Part shown: positions 50,851 to 59,707 of the stretch, one piece after another | Position numbering within the stretch: position 1 is the first letter of the stretch | Layout of the letters: each line of letters opens with the position of its first letter | Origin: Tessaracoccus sp. MC1679 | GTDB taxonomy: Bacteria; Actinomycetota; Actinomycetes; Propionibacteriales; Propionibacteriaceae | NCBI RefSeq assembly: GCF_014164775.1 | Contig: NZ_JACJGB010000008.1 | Span: 163,131 to 227,130 of the forward strand | Direction: 5' to 3' | Length of the DNA stretch: 64,000 bases | Position numbers and translations under genes: made by a program | The notes under the pieces: model-generated | Database searches by the model: none | The model's input: only the letters and a program-made list of their open reading frames with translations | What the model was told of the DNA's origin: nothing

Positions 50851-52256
50851 CCGCCTATCAGTTCCCCCCAGGCTTCCTGTGGGGCAGCGCCACCGCGTCG
50901 TTTCAGATCGAGGGGGCCACCCACGAGGACGGCCGCACGGACTCCATCTGGGACGTGTTCTGCCGTGAGCCGGGCGCCGTCTTCGGCGGCCACGACGGCA
51001 CGGTCGCCTGCGACCACTACCACCGCATGCCGCAGGACGTGGGCATGATGGCGGACCTGGGACTGCAGTCCTACCGCTTCTCGACGTCGTGGCCCCGCGT
51101 GCGCCCCGACGACAAGGACCTCAACCCCCGGGGCCTGGACTTCTACTCACGTCTGGTCGACGAGCTCCTCGGCCACGGCATCACGCCGTGGGTGACGCTC
51201 TACCACTGGGACCTGCCCGCCGCACTGCAGGACAAGGGGGGCTGGACCAACCGCGACACCGCCTACCGCTTCGTCGAGTACGCCGAGGCGATGCACGCCG
51301 CGCTGGGTGACAGGGTCAACATCTGGACCACGCTCAACGAGCCGTGGTGCTCGTCGTTCCTCTCCTACGCCTGCGGGGAGCACGCCCCCGGGCATGCCTC
51401 GCGGCGCGAAGGCCTGCACGCGGCGCACCACCTGCTGCTGGCCCACGGGATGGCGACGGCGCGGCTGCGCGAGCTGGCGCCGTCGGCCACGCTGGGGATC
51501 ACCACCAACCACACGGTTCCGGACCCGCTGGACCCGTCGTCGGCCAACGACGTGGAGGCCGCCAGGCGGATCGACGGGATTTTCAACCGCTTCTTCCTGG
51601 ACCCGATCTTCCGCGGGGAGTACCCGGCGGACGTGCTGGAAGACCTGGCGGGGCTCGGCCTCGAGGACGCCATCCAGCCGGGGGATCTGGAGATCATCTC
51701 CACCCCCATCGACGTGCTGGGCGTGAACTACTACCACGGTGAGGCCGTCACCGGCACGCCGTCGTCGGACTACGCACCGGTGGTGCTGCCCGACGGGCGG
51801 GTTCGGGGGAACCCGAACATCGGCTCCGAGTGGGTGACGTCCGTGCCGCGCGGGCTGCCGGTCACGGATCAGGACTGGGAGATCCAGCCCGAGGGCCTGA
51901 CCCGGCTGCTGGTGCGGCTGCAGGAGGAGTACACCGGCCCGGCCGGCATCCCGCTGTACGTGACTGAGAACGGCGCCGCGATGCCTGACGTGGCGAACGC
52001 GGAGGGCTTTGTCGACGACCAGGACCGGGTGTCGTTCGTGCGCGACCATCTCGTCGCCGTCCACGACGCCATCTCGGCCGGGGTGGACGTGCGCGGGTAC
52101 TTCGTGTGGTCCCTGATGGACAACTTCGAATGGGCGTGGGGCTACGACAAGCGCTTCGGCATCGTGCGCGTGGATTACGAGACACAGCAGCGCACCCCGA
52201 AGGCGTCGGCTCTATTCTTCCGTGACGCTGCGCGCCAGAATGGCGTGCAGGGGTAG
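50847..52256 (+). CDS. bglC: GH1 beta-glucosidase
   Basis: A 469-residue cytosolic glycoside hydrolase of family 1 that cleaves imported cellobiose or other beta-glucosides. FLWGSATASFQIEGA is the family N-terminal signature. The acid/base Glu is E165 in TTLNEPWC and the nucleophile Glu is E374 in VTENGAA. The YFVWSLMDNFEWAWGY loop binds substrate. There is no signal peptide, so it works on sugar already inside. AAGGAGCAGTCAAGGG before ATG 50847 gives a good ribosome-binding site, and the start overlaps the permease gene. Confidence 0.93.
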   Translation: MTAYQFPPGFLWGSATASFQIEGATHEDGRTDSIWDVFCREPGAVFGGHDGTVACDHYHRMPQDVGMMADLGLQSYRFSTSWPRVRPDDKDLNPRGLDFYSRLVDELLGHGITPWVTLYHWDLPAALQDKGGWTNRDTAYRFVEYAEAMHAALGDRVNIWTTLNEPWCSSFLSYACGEHAPGHASRREGLHAAHHLLLAHGMATARLRELAPSATLGITTNHTVPDPLDPSSANDVEAARRIDGIFNRFFLDPIFRGEYPADVLEDLAGLGLEDAIQPGDLEIISTPIDVLGVNYYHGEAVTGTPSSDYAPVVLPDGRVRGNPNIGSEWVTSVPRGLPVTDQDWEIQPEGLTRLLVRLQEEYTGPAGIPLYVTENGAAMPDVANAEGFVDDQDRVSFVRDHLVAVHDAISAGVDVRGYFVWSLMDNFEWAWGYDKRFGIVRVDYETQQRTPKASALFFRDAARQNGVQG

Positions 52257-52270
52257 TGAAGGGACCGACG

Positions 52271-53275
52271 ATGGTGAGGCCGACGCTGGAGGACGTCGCA
52301 CGGTTCGCGGGCGTCTCGCGCGCCACGGTGTCACGCGTCGTGCGTCACGATCCCGGGGTGGCAACGGAGACCGCTGCCAAGGTGGGGGCCGCCGTCTCCA
52401 AGCTGGGCTACGTGCCCAACGCGTCGGCCCGGTCCCTGGCGACGGGGCGCTCCAACACGCTCGCGATGGTGGTGCCGGAGCCGGACGGGATGGTCTTCTC
52501 GGACCCCTTCTTCGGCCTGGCTGTGGCCGGCATCAACGACGGCATGGCCGGCACAGACATGCAGCTCGTGATGGTGTTCGCGTCACACCCGGACCGGTCC
52601 GGTTCAGTCGTCGACTTCCTGCTTGAGGGGCGCGTTGCGGGGGCGATCGTGGTGTCGCACCACCGCTCCGACGGGCTGGTCGCGGCCGCGCTCAACCTGC
52701 CCATCCCGACGGTGTTCCTGGGGGCGCCGCTGCTTCCGGACACTGATCATCATCCGTACTTCGTGGACACCGACAACTTGGGCGGCGCACGTCTCGCGGC
52801 GGAGCGGATGCTGGCGACGGGGGTGCGCCGCCCTGCCACCGTCGCTGGCCCGTCGGACATGTCGGCGGCGCTGGACCGACTCACCGGCTGGCGCACGGTT
52901 CTCGAGGATGCGGGGCTCGAGGTCGCCGTCGCGCACGGCGACTACACCCGCGAGTCGGGCGCCCGCGCGGCGGCTGAGCTGCTCGACGCAGACCCAGCGA
53001 TCGACGGGATCTTCGCGGCCTCGGACCTGATGGCCCAAGGCGTGATGGATACGCTCCGGGCGCGCGGGATCCGGATCGGCGAGCAGGTGAAGGTGATCGG
53101 ATTCGACGACTTCGCGGCCGCCGCGACACTCGACCCGCCCTTGACGACGGTGGTCAACCCCGCGGTCGAGTTGGGCCGGCAGGCCACCCTGATGGTGTTG
53201 GGCCTCGTTGAGGGGCGGGAGATCGCGTCTCCGGTGACGCTGCCGGTGGAGTTGAAGATCCGCGCCTCCGGCTAG
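52271..53275 (+). CDS. cebR: LacI-family transcriptional repressor (CebR-like)
   Basis: 334 residues. The helix-turn-helix TLEDVARFAGVSRATVSRVVRHD and hinge YVPNASARSLATGRS form the DNA-binding part. The sugar-binding core includes FSDPFFGLAVAGINDGM and VIGFDDFAAAATLDPPLTTV. ATG 52271 is chosen over GTG 52256 because AAGGGA sits six bases upstream. As the last gene of the operon it probably binds the twin GAGAGCGCTCTC sites at 47554 and 47587 and releases them when cello-oligosaccharide is present. Confidence 0.88.
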   Translation: MVRPTLEDVARFAGVSRATVSRVVRHDPGVATETAAKVGAAVSKLGYVPNASARSLATGRSNTLAMVVPEPDGMVFSDPFFGLAVAGINDGMAGTDMQLVMVFASHPDRSGSVVDFLLEGRVAGAIVVSHHRSDGLVAAALNLPIPTVFLGAPLLPDTDHHPYFVDTDNLGGARLAAERMLATGVRRPATVAGPSDMSAALDRLTGWRTVLEDAGLEVAVAHGDYTRESGARAAAELLDADPAIDGIFAASDLMAQGVMDTLRARGIRIGEQVKVIGFDDFAAAATLDPPLTTVVNPAVELGRQATLMVLGLVEGREIASPVTLPVELKIRASG

Positions 53276-53318
53276 CCGCCCGTAGACTTCCCGCGACACA
53301 CAGAGCGGGAGGAGGAGC

Positions 53319-54236
53319 ATGCGGAAGCCAACCGTCGCCACCCTGGCATTGCTCGTGGTGACGGCGATCTGGGGGTCGACGTTCTTCATCATCAAGGACG
53401 CCGTCAGCAAGATCGACCCCATCGACTTCCTCGCCGTCCGGTTCGCCGTCGGAGCCGCCATCCCCGCCTTCGTCTTCTGGCGACGACTCAGCCGCCTCAC
53501 CGCCACGCAGTGGCAGATCGGACTGGCCCTCGGCTGCCTCTACGGCCTTGCGCAGATCGTCCAGACCGTGGGCCTGCAGACGACGGCGGCCTCAGTCTCC
53601 GGGTTCATCACCGGCACGTACGTGGTCCTGACCCCGATCATCATGTGGATCGCCTTCAAGGCCCGACTCAACGTCCGCACGTGGGTGGCGGTGGCGCTGG
53701 CACTCGCCGGGCTCGCGGTGCTGAGCCTCACCGGGCTCGGCAACGGCGGAGTCGGCGAGGCGCTCACCCTCGTCGGCGCGGCGCTGTACGCCGTTCACAT
53801 CGTCCTGCTGGACCGGTGGTCACGTTCCATGGACGCCATGAGCCTGGCCATCGTCCAGCTCATCGGCGTGGCGCTGACCACCGGTTTCCTGGGCCTCCCC
53901 GGCGGCTACCACGTGCCCGCGGACCCCGGCGTCTGGGGCGCCATCGTCTACACCGCGATCATGGCCGGCATCGTCACGATGCTGTTGCAGACCTGGGCGC
54001 AGCGCCACATCACCCCCACCCGGGTGGCCCTACTCATGACGTTCGAGCCGGTCTTCGCCTCGGCGTTCGCCGTCGGCTTCGGCGGCGAGGCCGTCACAAT
54101 CCGCCTCGTGGCCGGCGGAGCTTTGATTCTGCTGGCCACCCTCATCGGCATCCGCGGTGGGCAGGCCGATGCCGTGAACGACACCATCTCAATCCCGGGG
54201 CGCGACGACGCCGACCCCCCTCCCCGCGCTGGGTGA
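53319..54236 (+). CDS. DMT-superfamily (EamA) transporter
   Basis: A 305-residue membrane protein with ten spans in two EamA repeats. LALLVVTAIWGSTFFIIKDAV begins the first, with LGLQTTAASVSGFITGTYVVLTPI at its end. LVGAALYAVHIVLLDRWS begins the second, and ALLMTFEPVFASAFAVGF ends it. A GGAGGAG site precedes ATG 53319 and TAGACT at 53284-53289 may be the -10. It may export amino acids or metabolites; substrate unknown. It ends three bases before the convergent NrtR gene. Confidence 0.85.
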   Translation: MRKPTVATLALLVVTAIWGSTFFIIKDAVSKIDPIDFLAVRFAVGAAIPAFVFWRRLSRLTATQWQIGLALGCLYGLAQIVQTVGLQTTAASVSGFITGTYVVLTPIIMWIAFKARLNVRTWVAVALALAGLAVLSLTGLGNGGVGEALTLVGAALYAVHIVLLDRWSRSMDAMSLAIVQLIGVALTTGFLGLPGGYHVPADPGVWGAIVYTAIMAGIVTMLLQTWAQRHITPTRVALLMTFEPVFASAFAVGFGGEAVTIRLVAGGALILLATLIGIRGGQADAVNDTISIPGRDDADPPPRAG

Positions 54237-54239
54237 GGC

Positions 54240-54956
54240 CTACTCGGGGCGGAGGACGGCGAACGGGTCGGTGACCACCAAAGCACGGTCGCGGAAACGG
54301 AACACGCGGGCCGGGCGGCCACCCTTCGTGCCGGGCGCCGACATCTCCCCCGTCGGCACCAACTGGCCGCGCCTCGTCAGAACCCGCTCCAGGTTCGTCG
54401 GCGCGACGTCGTGGCCCAACGCCGCGACATACACCTCCCGCAGCTCAGCGATCGTGAACTCCGCCGGCATCAGCGCGAACCCGATGTTGGTGTAGCTGAG
54501 CTTCGCCCGGAGCCGGGTGACTGCCTGGGCGACGACGGTGGCGTGGTCGAACGCCAGGTCCGGCAGCTCGTCGACAGCCACCCACGACGCCCGCTCCGGC
54601 AGGTGCGGCTCCAGCACCGTCGGCACGAGCCCGAGGTAGCTGGTGCCGATGGTGCGCTGCGCGGGGTCGCGGCCAGGGTCGGAGCGAGTGCCCAGCTGCT
54701 CGAGGTGCGTCAGCCCCGCGACATCCACCTTCTCCGCCAGGTGCCTCAGCACCGCGGCCTCCAGCGTCTCCTCCGGCTCGACGGGGCCGCTCGGTAGCGC
54801 GAACCGCCCCTCGAACGGCTCGTGGTCACGCCGGGCCAGCAACACGGAGAGCCGGGGGGCGCCGTCGTCGACCCCGCGCACCTGCAGGACCGCCCCGATG
54901 GCCTCGTGCCGGTAGAGCGCGACGCCCACGGAATCGCGCGGGGGATGGGGAGCCAT
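54240..54956 (-). CDS. nrtR: NrtR-type Nudix transcriptional regulator of NAD synthesis
   Basis: 238 residues. The N-terminal Nudix domain (about 15-140) has GPVEPEETLEAAVLRHLAEKV, where the catalytic REUxEE core is broken (H and K replace two Glu). That matches NrtR regulators, which sense an NAD-related ligand instead of cleaving it. The C-terminal winged helix (about 150-238) has FTIAELREVYVAALG and APTNLERVLTRRGQL. It is divergent from nadABC, as is NdnR of corynebacteria. TAGCAT (54964-54969, minus strand) is seven bases from ATG 54956, which favours that start over 54965. Confidence 0.88.
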   Translation of the reverse strand: MAPHPPRDSVGVALYRHEAIGAVLQVRGVDDGAPRLSVLLARRDHEPFEGRFALPSGPVEPEETLEAAVLRHLAEKVDVAGLTHLEQLGTRSDPGRDPAQRTIGTSYLGLVPTVLEPHLPERASWVAVDELPDLAFDHATVVAQAVTRLRAKLSYTNIGFALMPAEFTIAELREVYVAALGHDVAPTNLERVLTRRGQLVPTGEMSAPGTKGGRPARVFRFRDRALVVTDPFAVLRPE

Positions 54957-54963
54957 GGATGGC

Positions 54964-54973
54964 ATGCTACAGT
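54964..54973. promoter_or_regulatory. overlapping divergent -10 elements of nrtR and nadA
   Basis: TAGCAT on the minus strand (54969 down to 54964) serves nrtR. TACAGT on the plus strand (54968-54973) serves nadA and shares two bases with it. Polymerase can occupy only one at a time. Confidence 0.5.
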
Positions 54974-54980
54974 TCCCCTA

Positions 54981-55003
54981 GTTTTCGCCTGAGAGTCGAA
55001 AAC
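54981..55003. promoter_or_regulatory. palindromic operator in front of nadA
   Basis: GTTTTCG and CGAAAAC arms with nine bases between. It sits at the predicted nadA start point, so a bound protein would block it. NrtR from the adjacent gene is the likely ligand-controlled binder. AAAGGAG at 55007-55013 is the ribosome-binding site that follows. Confidence 0.6.
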
Positions 55004-55019
55004 CGGAAAGGAGCAGGAG

Positions 55020-56054
55020 ATGACCCTCCTACAGGAGCGCGGCGTCGGCACCGAGGCGTGGGAGCTGTGGACCGCCGACGAGGTGGCCGCGTGGCAGACC
55101 CGCGTCCACGCGCTCGCCGCCGCCCGCAACGCCGTCATCCTCGCCCACAACTACCAGGCGCCGATCATCCAGGACGTCGCGCACCACGTGGGCGACTCGC
55201 TGGCTCTCTCCCGCATCGCCGCGACCTCCGATGCCGAGACCATCGTCTTCGCCGGCGTCCACTTCATGGCCGAGACCGCCAAGCTCCTCTCTCCCGCCAA
55301 GCGCGTCCTCATCCCGGACCAGGCGGCCGGCTGCTCGCTCGCCGACACGATCAACGCGGACCAGCTGCGCGCCTGGAAGGCCGAGCATCCCGGCGCCGTC
55401 GTCGTGAGCTACGTCAACACCACCGCCGAGGTGAAGGCCGAGACGGACATCTGCTGCACCAGCTCCAACGCCGTCGAGGTGGTCCGCTCCATCCCCGAGG
55501 ACCGCGAGATCCTCTTCCTCCCGGACCAGTTCCTCGGCGCGCACGTGCGCCGCGCCACCGGCCGGACGAACATCCACGTCTGGCTCGGCGAGTGCCACGT
55601 GCACGCCGACATCTCGCCGTCGGACCTCATCGAGTCCGTGCGCGACAACCCCGCCGCCGACCTGTACGTGCACCCCGAGTGCGGCTGCACCACGAGTGCG
55701 TTGTGGCTGGCCGAGTCCGGCGAGCTGCCCGGCGACCGCACCCACGTGCTCTCCACCGGCGGAATGCTTGACTACGCGCGGCGGGAGACGTCGCGCCAGG
55801 TGCTGGTGGCCACCGAGATCGGCATGCTGCACCAGCTGCGCAAGGCCAATCCCCTGACCGACTTCCAGCCGGTCAACCCCAAGGCCGCGTGCCCGTTCAT
55901 GAAGATGACCACGCCGGAGAAGCTGGAGGCGTGCCTCGGTGACCCTGCGCTGACCAGGGCGTACGAGGTGGATGTTCCGGCGGACGTGGCCGCCCGGGCG
56001 CGGCAGGCCGTCGAGCGGATGGTGGCGATCGGCAACCCCGGGTCGGGGGAATGA
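55020..56054 (+). CDS. nadA: quinolinate synthase A
   Basis: A 344-residue [4Fe-4S] enzyme that condenses iminoaspartate with dihydroxyacetone phosphate to quinolinate. The cluster cysteines are present: C105 in AAGCSLAD, C221 in HPECGC and C291 in [46 protein letters not shown] and [10 protein letters not shown] are further family marks. It opens the nadABC operon and overlaps nadB by four bases. Confidence 0.95.
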   Translation: MTLLQERGVGTEAWELWTADEVAAWQTRVHALAAARNAVILAHNYQAPIIQDVAHHVGDSLALSRIAATSDAETIVFAGVHFMAETAKLLSPAKRVLIPDQAAGCSLADTINADQLRAWKAEHPGAVVVSYVNTTAEVKAETDICCTSSNAVEVVRSIPEDREILFLPDQFLGAHVRRATGRTNIHVWLGECHVHADISPSDLIESVRDNPAADLYVHPECGCTTSALWLAESGELPGDRTHVLSTGGMLDYARRETSRQVLVATEIGMLHQLRKANPLTDFQPVNPKAACPFMKMTTPEKLEACLGDPALTRAYEVDVPADVAARARQAVERMVAIGNPGSGE

Positions 56055-57673
56055 TGCTGCCCGCGGCTGCCCCCGCCTGGACGGGGCGGACCGACGTCGT
56101 GGTGGTCGGCACCGGCGCGGCGGGCCTCTCCGCGCTGCTGCACCTGGCCGCCGCCGGCGTCGACTGCGTGGCCGTCACCCGCGGCGAGGTCACGGACTCG
56201 GCCACCGCCTGGGCGCAGGGCGGGCTCGCGGCGGTGTGGGACGACGGCGACACGCTCGCCTCCCACGTGGCCGACACCCTGACCGCCGGGGCGGGATTGT
56301 GCGACGCGGGGGTCGTGTCGGATCTGGTGGCCAGTGCACCGGGCGCGATCCGGCGGCTGATCGGGCTGGGGGCGCGGTTCGACCGGGGGTCCGGGGGCGG
56401 GCTGGACCTGCACCTCGAGGGCGGTCATTCGGCGCGGAGGATCATCCACGCCGACGGCGACGCCACAGGCGCGGAAATCGAGCGTGCGCTGTGGGCGGCG
56501 CTGTCGTCGGCTCTCGCGGGGTCGCGGACGCGGGTCATGACCCGGACGCGGCTCGTCGACGTGCTCACGGATGCCGAGGGGCGGGCCTGCGGGGTGCGGC
56601 TGCTCGACGCCGACGGCCAGGTGGGCGAGCTGCTCGCCGGCGCCGTCGTGCTCGCCACCGGCGGGCTCGGTCAGTTGTGGCCCGTCACGAGCAACCCGCT
56701 GGGCGCGACGGGCGACGGCGTGGCCGCGGCGCTGCGGGCCGGCGCCGAGGTGCGCGACCTCGAGTTCATGCAGTTCCACCCCACCGTGCTGGCCGACGCC
56801 GACGCGGGGTCGCGGGGGGTCCTGGTGTCCGAGGCGGTGCGCGGCGAGGGCGCGTGGCTGGTCGACGACGCGGGCCGCCGGATCATGGCTGGGGTGCACC
56901 CGCTGCTCGAGCTGGCGCCGCGCGACGTCGTCTCGGCCGCGATCATGTCTCACCTGGAACGGACGGGTGCCGCGCACGTGTGGCTGGACGCGACGTTCTT
57001 CGGGCGGTCGACGTGGGAGGGCCACTTCCCCGGGATCCTGGCGCTGTGCCGGGGCCGAGGCGTCGACCCCGTGACCGAACTCATCCCGGTGCACCCGGCC
57101 GCCCACTACGCGTGCGGGGGTGTCGCGGCGGACCTGTCCGGGCGGACGTCGGTGCAGGGGCTTTTCGCCGTCGGCGAGGTCGCGGCGACGGGCGTGCACG
57201 GGGCGAACCGGTTGGCGTCGAACTCGCTGACCGAGGCGCTGGTAGCGGGCGACCGGGTAGGGGCTCTACTCGCCTCCGGGTCTGTGTCGCGGGCTGGGGC
57301 GCCGGTGTCGCGGGGTGTCGTGGGCGTCGTCGATCCTTCGGCGGTCCCAGGCATCAGGGCGTGGATGCAGCACGAGGCCTTCGTGTCGCGGACGTCCGAT
57401 GGCTTGGGTGCGCTCGGCGCCGCTCTGGCCGAGGCGCCACGTGTTGCTGGTGTGGTGGATGACGCGACCCTCACGGCCACGAACCTGCACGCCGTCGCGA
57501 CCGCCCTGGTGGCCGCCGCTTCGGCGCGGACCGAGTCCCGCGGATGCCACCGGCGCGCCGACTACCCCACCACGTCGCCCGCCTGGGAGCGGAGGATCGC
57601 CATCCGCCTCACGGAGGGCGGCCTTGAGCTCACCTCTGCGCCCCTCACCATCGCCGAAAGGACCGCAGCATGA
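56051..57673 (+). CDS. nadB: L-aspartate oxidase
   Basis: A 540-residue flavoprotein that makes iminoaspartate for NadA. The FAD-binding loop [15 protein letters not shown] is at about 16-30, with [36 protein letters not shown] and [29 protein letters not shown] later on. The C-terminal helical domain is short but present. Codon and base use are extremely GC-rich in this gene. The stop overlaps the nadC start by four bases. Confidence 0.94.
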   Translation: MMLPAAAPAWTGRTDVVVVGTGAAGLSALLHLAAAGVDCVAVTRGEVTDSATAWAQGGLAAVWDDGDTLASHVADTLTAGAGLCDAGVVSDLVASAPGAIRRLIGLGARFDRGSGGGLDLHLEGGHSARRIIHADGDATGAEIERALWAALSSALAGSRTRVMTRTRLVDVLTDAEGRACGVRLLDADGQVGELLAGAVVLATGGLGQLWPVTSNPLGATGDGVAAALRAGAEVRDLEFMQFHPTVLADADAGSRGVLVSEAVRGEGAWLVDDAGRRIMAGVHPLLELAPRDVVSAAIMSHLERTGAAHVWLDATFFGRSTWEGHFPGILALCRGRGVDPVTELIPVHPAAHYACGGVAADLSGRTSVQGLFAVGEVAATGVHGANRLASNSLTEALVAGDRVGALLASGSVSRAGAPVSRGVVGVVDPSAVPGIRAWMQHEAFVSRTSDGLGALGAALAEAPRVAGVVDDATLTATNLHAVATALVAAASARTESRGCHRRADYPTTSPAWERRIAIRLTEGGLELTSAPLTIAERTAA

Positions 57674-58587
57674 ACGCCCTGTCGACCGAGATCGACCTTG
57701 CCCCACTGGACCGCGACGTGGTCGACGCCTGGGGCGCCGTCGACCCAGCCGAGGTGCGGCGGATCATCGCCGTGGCGGTGGACGAGGACCTCCGGCTCGG
57801 GCCGGACGTCACGACGGAGGCGACGGTGCCGGCGGACGCCGTCGGGGTCGCGGAGGTGGTGGCGCGCGAGGCTGGAGTCGTCGCGGGGGTGCCGGTAGCG
57901 GTCGAGGTGCTGCGGGTGGTGGCGTCGCGGCTGGGGGTCGAGGCGTCGGCCGAGGTGGTGCTCGAGGACGGGGCGCGGGTAGAGCCGGGCGACGTCGTGC
58001 TGCGGATCGCCGGGCCGGTCCGCTGCCTGCTGACGGCCGAGCGGACGCTGTTGAACTTCCTGGGGCAGCTCTCCGGGGTGGCGACTGAGACGGCTGAGTG
58101 GGTGTCCGCCGTGGCCGGGAGCGAGGCCCGGATCCGCGACACGCGCAAGACCGTGCCGGGCATGCGCGCCCTGCAGAAGTACGCAGTCGTGTGCGGCGGG
58201 GGCGTCAACCACCGGATGGCGCTCGGGGACGCGGCGCTGATCAAGGACAACCATGTCGCGGCGGCGGGGTCGGTCGCGGCGGCGTTCCGGGCTGTGCGTG
58301 CGCACGCGCCGGGTGTCGCGGTGGAGGTGGAGTGCGACACCGTCGCGCAGGTGCGCGAGGCGGTCGCGGCAGGCGCCGAGCTGGTGCTGCTGGACAACAT
58401 GACCCTGGCGGAGACCCGCGAGGCCGTTGCTGTGTGCCGCGAAGCGGGGGTCCGGACGGAGGCGAGCGGAGGGCTGACGCTTGAGCGGGCCGCCGAGGTC
58501 GCGGCCACAGGAGTGGAGTTCATTGCCGTCGGCGCCCTGACCCACTCGGCAGAGGTTCTCGACCTCGGACTCGACCTCACTTCCTGA
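57670..58587 (+). CDS. nadC: nicotinate-nucleotide pyrophosphorylase
   Basis: A 305-residue quinolinate phosphoribosyltransferase. DLRLGPDVTTEATV and LTAERTLLNFLGQLSGVAT lead to RDTRKTVPGMRALQKYAVVCGGGVNHRMALGDAALIKDNHV. VEVECDTVAQVREA and ASGGLTLE complete the active site. It is the last gene of the operon. A long palindrome begins 26 bases beyond its stop. Confidence 0.95.
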   Translation: MNALSTEIDLAPLDRDVVDAWGAVDPAEVRRIIAVAVDEDLRLGPDVTTEATVPADAVGVAEVVAREAGVVAGVPVAVEVLRVVASRLGVEASAEVVLEDGARVEPGDVVLRIAGPVRCLLTAERTLLNFLGQLSGVATETAEWVSAVAGSEARIRDTRKTVPGMRALQKYAVVCGGGVNHRMALGDAALIKDNHVAAAGSVAAAFRAVRAHAPGVAVEVECDTVAQVREAVAAGAELVLLDNMTLAETREAVAVCREAGVRTEASGGLTLERAAEVAATGVEFIAVGALTHSAEVLDLGLDLTS

Positions 58588-58613
58588 CCAACGCCCGGAT
58601 CTGGCCACCCCTG

Positions 58614-58687
58614 TCTGCAACGTGCTATCCAGAGCGCGGTTTCTGTGGATATCTGCAGAAACCGCGCTCTGGATAGCAAGTTGCAGA
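58614..58687. repeat. long palindrome P1, left of the AbiEi/DUF559 gene
   Basis: The outer arms TCTGCAAC (58614-58621) and GTTGCAGA (58680-58687) are perfect. After two unpaired bases come perfect 22-base arms (58624-58645 and 58656-58677) around a 10-base loop. It is related in sequence and shape to P2. It could end nadC transcripts, but it has no T-run. Confidence 0.92.
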
Positions 58688-58754
58688 GGCGAGGTCGTCC
58701 ACAGGGCGTCAGGCGTGGCGGGAAATGCCCCGCCAGGTTGCCGAGAGTGGCGGC

Positions 58755-59561
58755 ATGGATCTCCAAGGCATCTACTCCCCCGCTCAACTTCGAGACGCGG
58801 GCATCACCCGGCACCACGCCGCTCTGCTGGTGAAGAACGGAAGCTTGCGCCGGATCCGCCCGGGCTGGTATGCCACGGACGGAGCCGACGAAGACGTGCA
58901 GCGCGCCCTCAAGGCTGGCGCCAGGCTGGGCTGCCTCAGCGGATGCCGGCACCATGGACTCTGGGTCCCCAACAGGTCAGGAATCCATGTCGTCTACGGG
59001 TCTGGAACCGACCCCGTCAGGCGCAAGGGGTTGATCGCCCATCCTTACGGGGTCAGATATCCGCCAGAGGCAGTCTGGCCGTTGTCGGACTGCCTGCGAC
59101 AGGTGGCGGTCCGACACCCGGTGGAGGACGCCATGATCGTGGCCGAGTCCGCCCTGAACCTCGGCCTGGCACCTCTGGAGGAAGTCCGCTGGGCACTCGG
59201 AGGGTTGCCGAAGAAGTACGCCGACTACCGCGACCGAATCGCACCCGCCCAGTCCGGGAGCGAAACGAGAGTCAGGCTCTTCTTCGTGCGCAGGCGCGTC
59301 TCCGTCAGGGCTCAGGCCGAGATCGACGGCGTTGGGTTCGTCGACCTCCTGGTGGGAGACTCGCTCATCGTCGAGTGCGACAGCCAGGCACACCACGGCG
59401 AGACCAACTACGAGAACGACCGACGGCGGGATCTTGCCGCGAGAGGACTCGGCTACACGACGCTGAGGCTCAGCTACCAGCAGATCTGGAAGAAATGGCC
59501 GGCTACCCAACAGAGCTTGATCCATGAACTCCGCAAACGCCGCCACTTGAGGCCCAAGTGA
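58755..59561 (+). CDS. AbiEi-like winged helix with DUF559 (Vsr/PD-(D/E)XK-like) nuclease domain
   Basis: 268 residues. The N-terminal part (about 1-60) reads IYSPAQLRDAGITRHHAALLVKNGSLRRIRPGWYAT, the winged-helix AbiEi antitoxin-type domain. The middle (about 60-170) is the usual linker domain (LSGCRHHGLWVP). The end (about 190-268) resembles DUF559 endonucleases. AEIDGVGFVDLLVGDSLIVECDSQAHHG has the D and ExD of a PD-(D/E)XK site with Asp in the last place, then NDRRRDLAARGLGYTTLRL. Genes of this type are common in actinobacteria and have no proven role. It is bracketed by P1 and P2; its stop touches P2. No separate toxin gene is visible. ATG 58755 is preferred to 58725. Confidence 0.8.
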   Translation: MDLQGIYSPAQLRDAGITRHHAALLVKNGSLRRIRPGWYATDGADEDVQRALKAGARLGCLSGCRHHGLWVPNRSGIHVVYGSGTDPVRRKGLIAHPYGVRYPPEAVWPLSDCLRQVAVRHPVEDAMIVAESALNLGLAPLEEVRWALGGLPKKYADYRDRIAPAQSGSETRVRLFFVRRRVSVRAQAEIDGVGFVDLLVGDSLIVECDSQAHHGETNYENDRRRDLAARGLGYTTLRLSYQQIWKKWPATQQSLIHELRKRRHLRPK

Positions 59562-59636
59562 TCTGCAACATGCTACGTAGAGAGCGGCATTTGTGTATAT
59601 ACACAAATGCCGCTCTCTACGTAGATTCCTGCAGAT
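59561..59636. repeat. long palindrome P2, right of the AbiEi/DUF559 gene
   Basis: The outer arms ATCTGCA (59561-59567) and TGCAGAT (59630-59636) enclose a perfect 52-base palindrome (59573-59624) with 26-base arms and no loop. Aligned with P1 over 29 bases of one arm, 21 match, and where they differ the opposite arm differs too, so pairing is kept. Confidence 0.93.
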
Positions 59637-59707
59637 CAGTCGGCACGCCTCCCCGACCTCGTCGCCATCCGAGGTCAGGGAAGGGTGCGGCTACTCCTCG
59701 TCAGGGG

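Noticed and set aside
58614..58687. simple transcription terminator of nadC
   Set aside because: It may act as one, but there is no T-run, the outer arms and internal loops match the second palindrome beyond the next gene, and the arm covariation needs another explanation.
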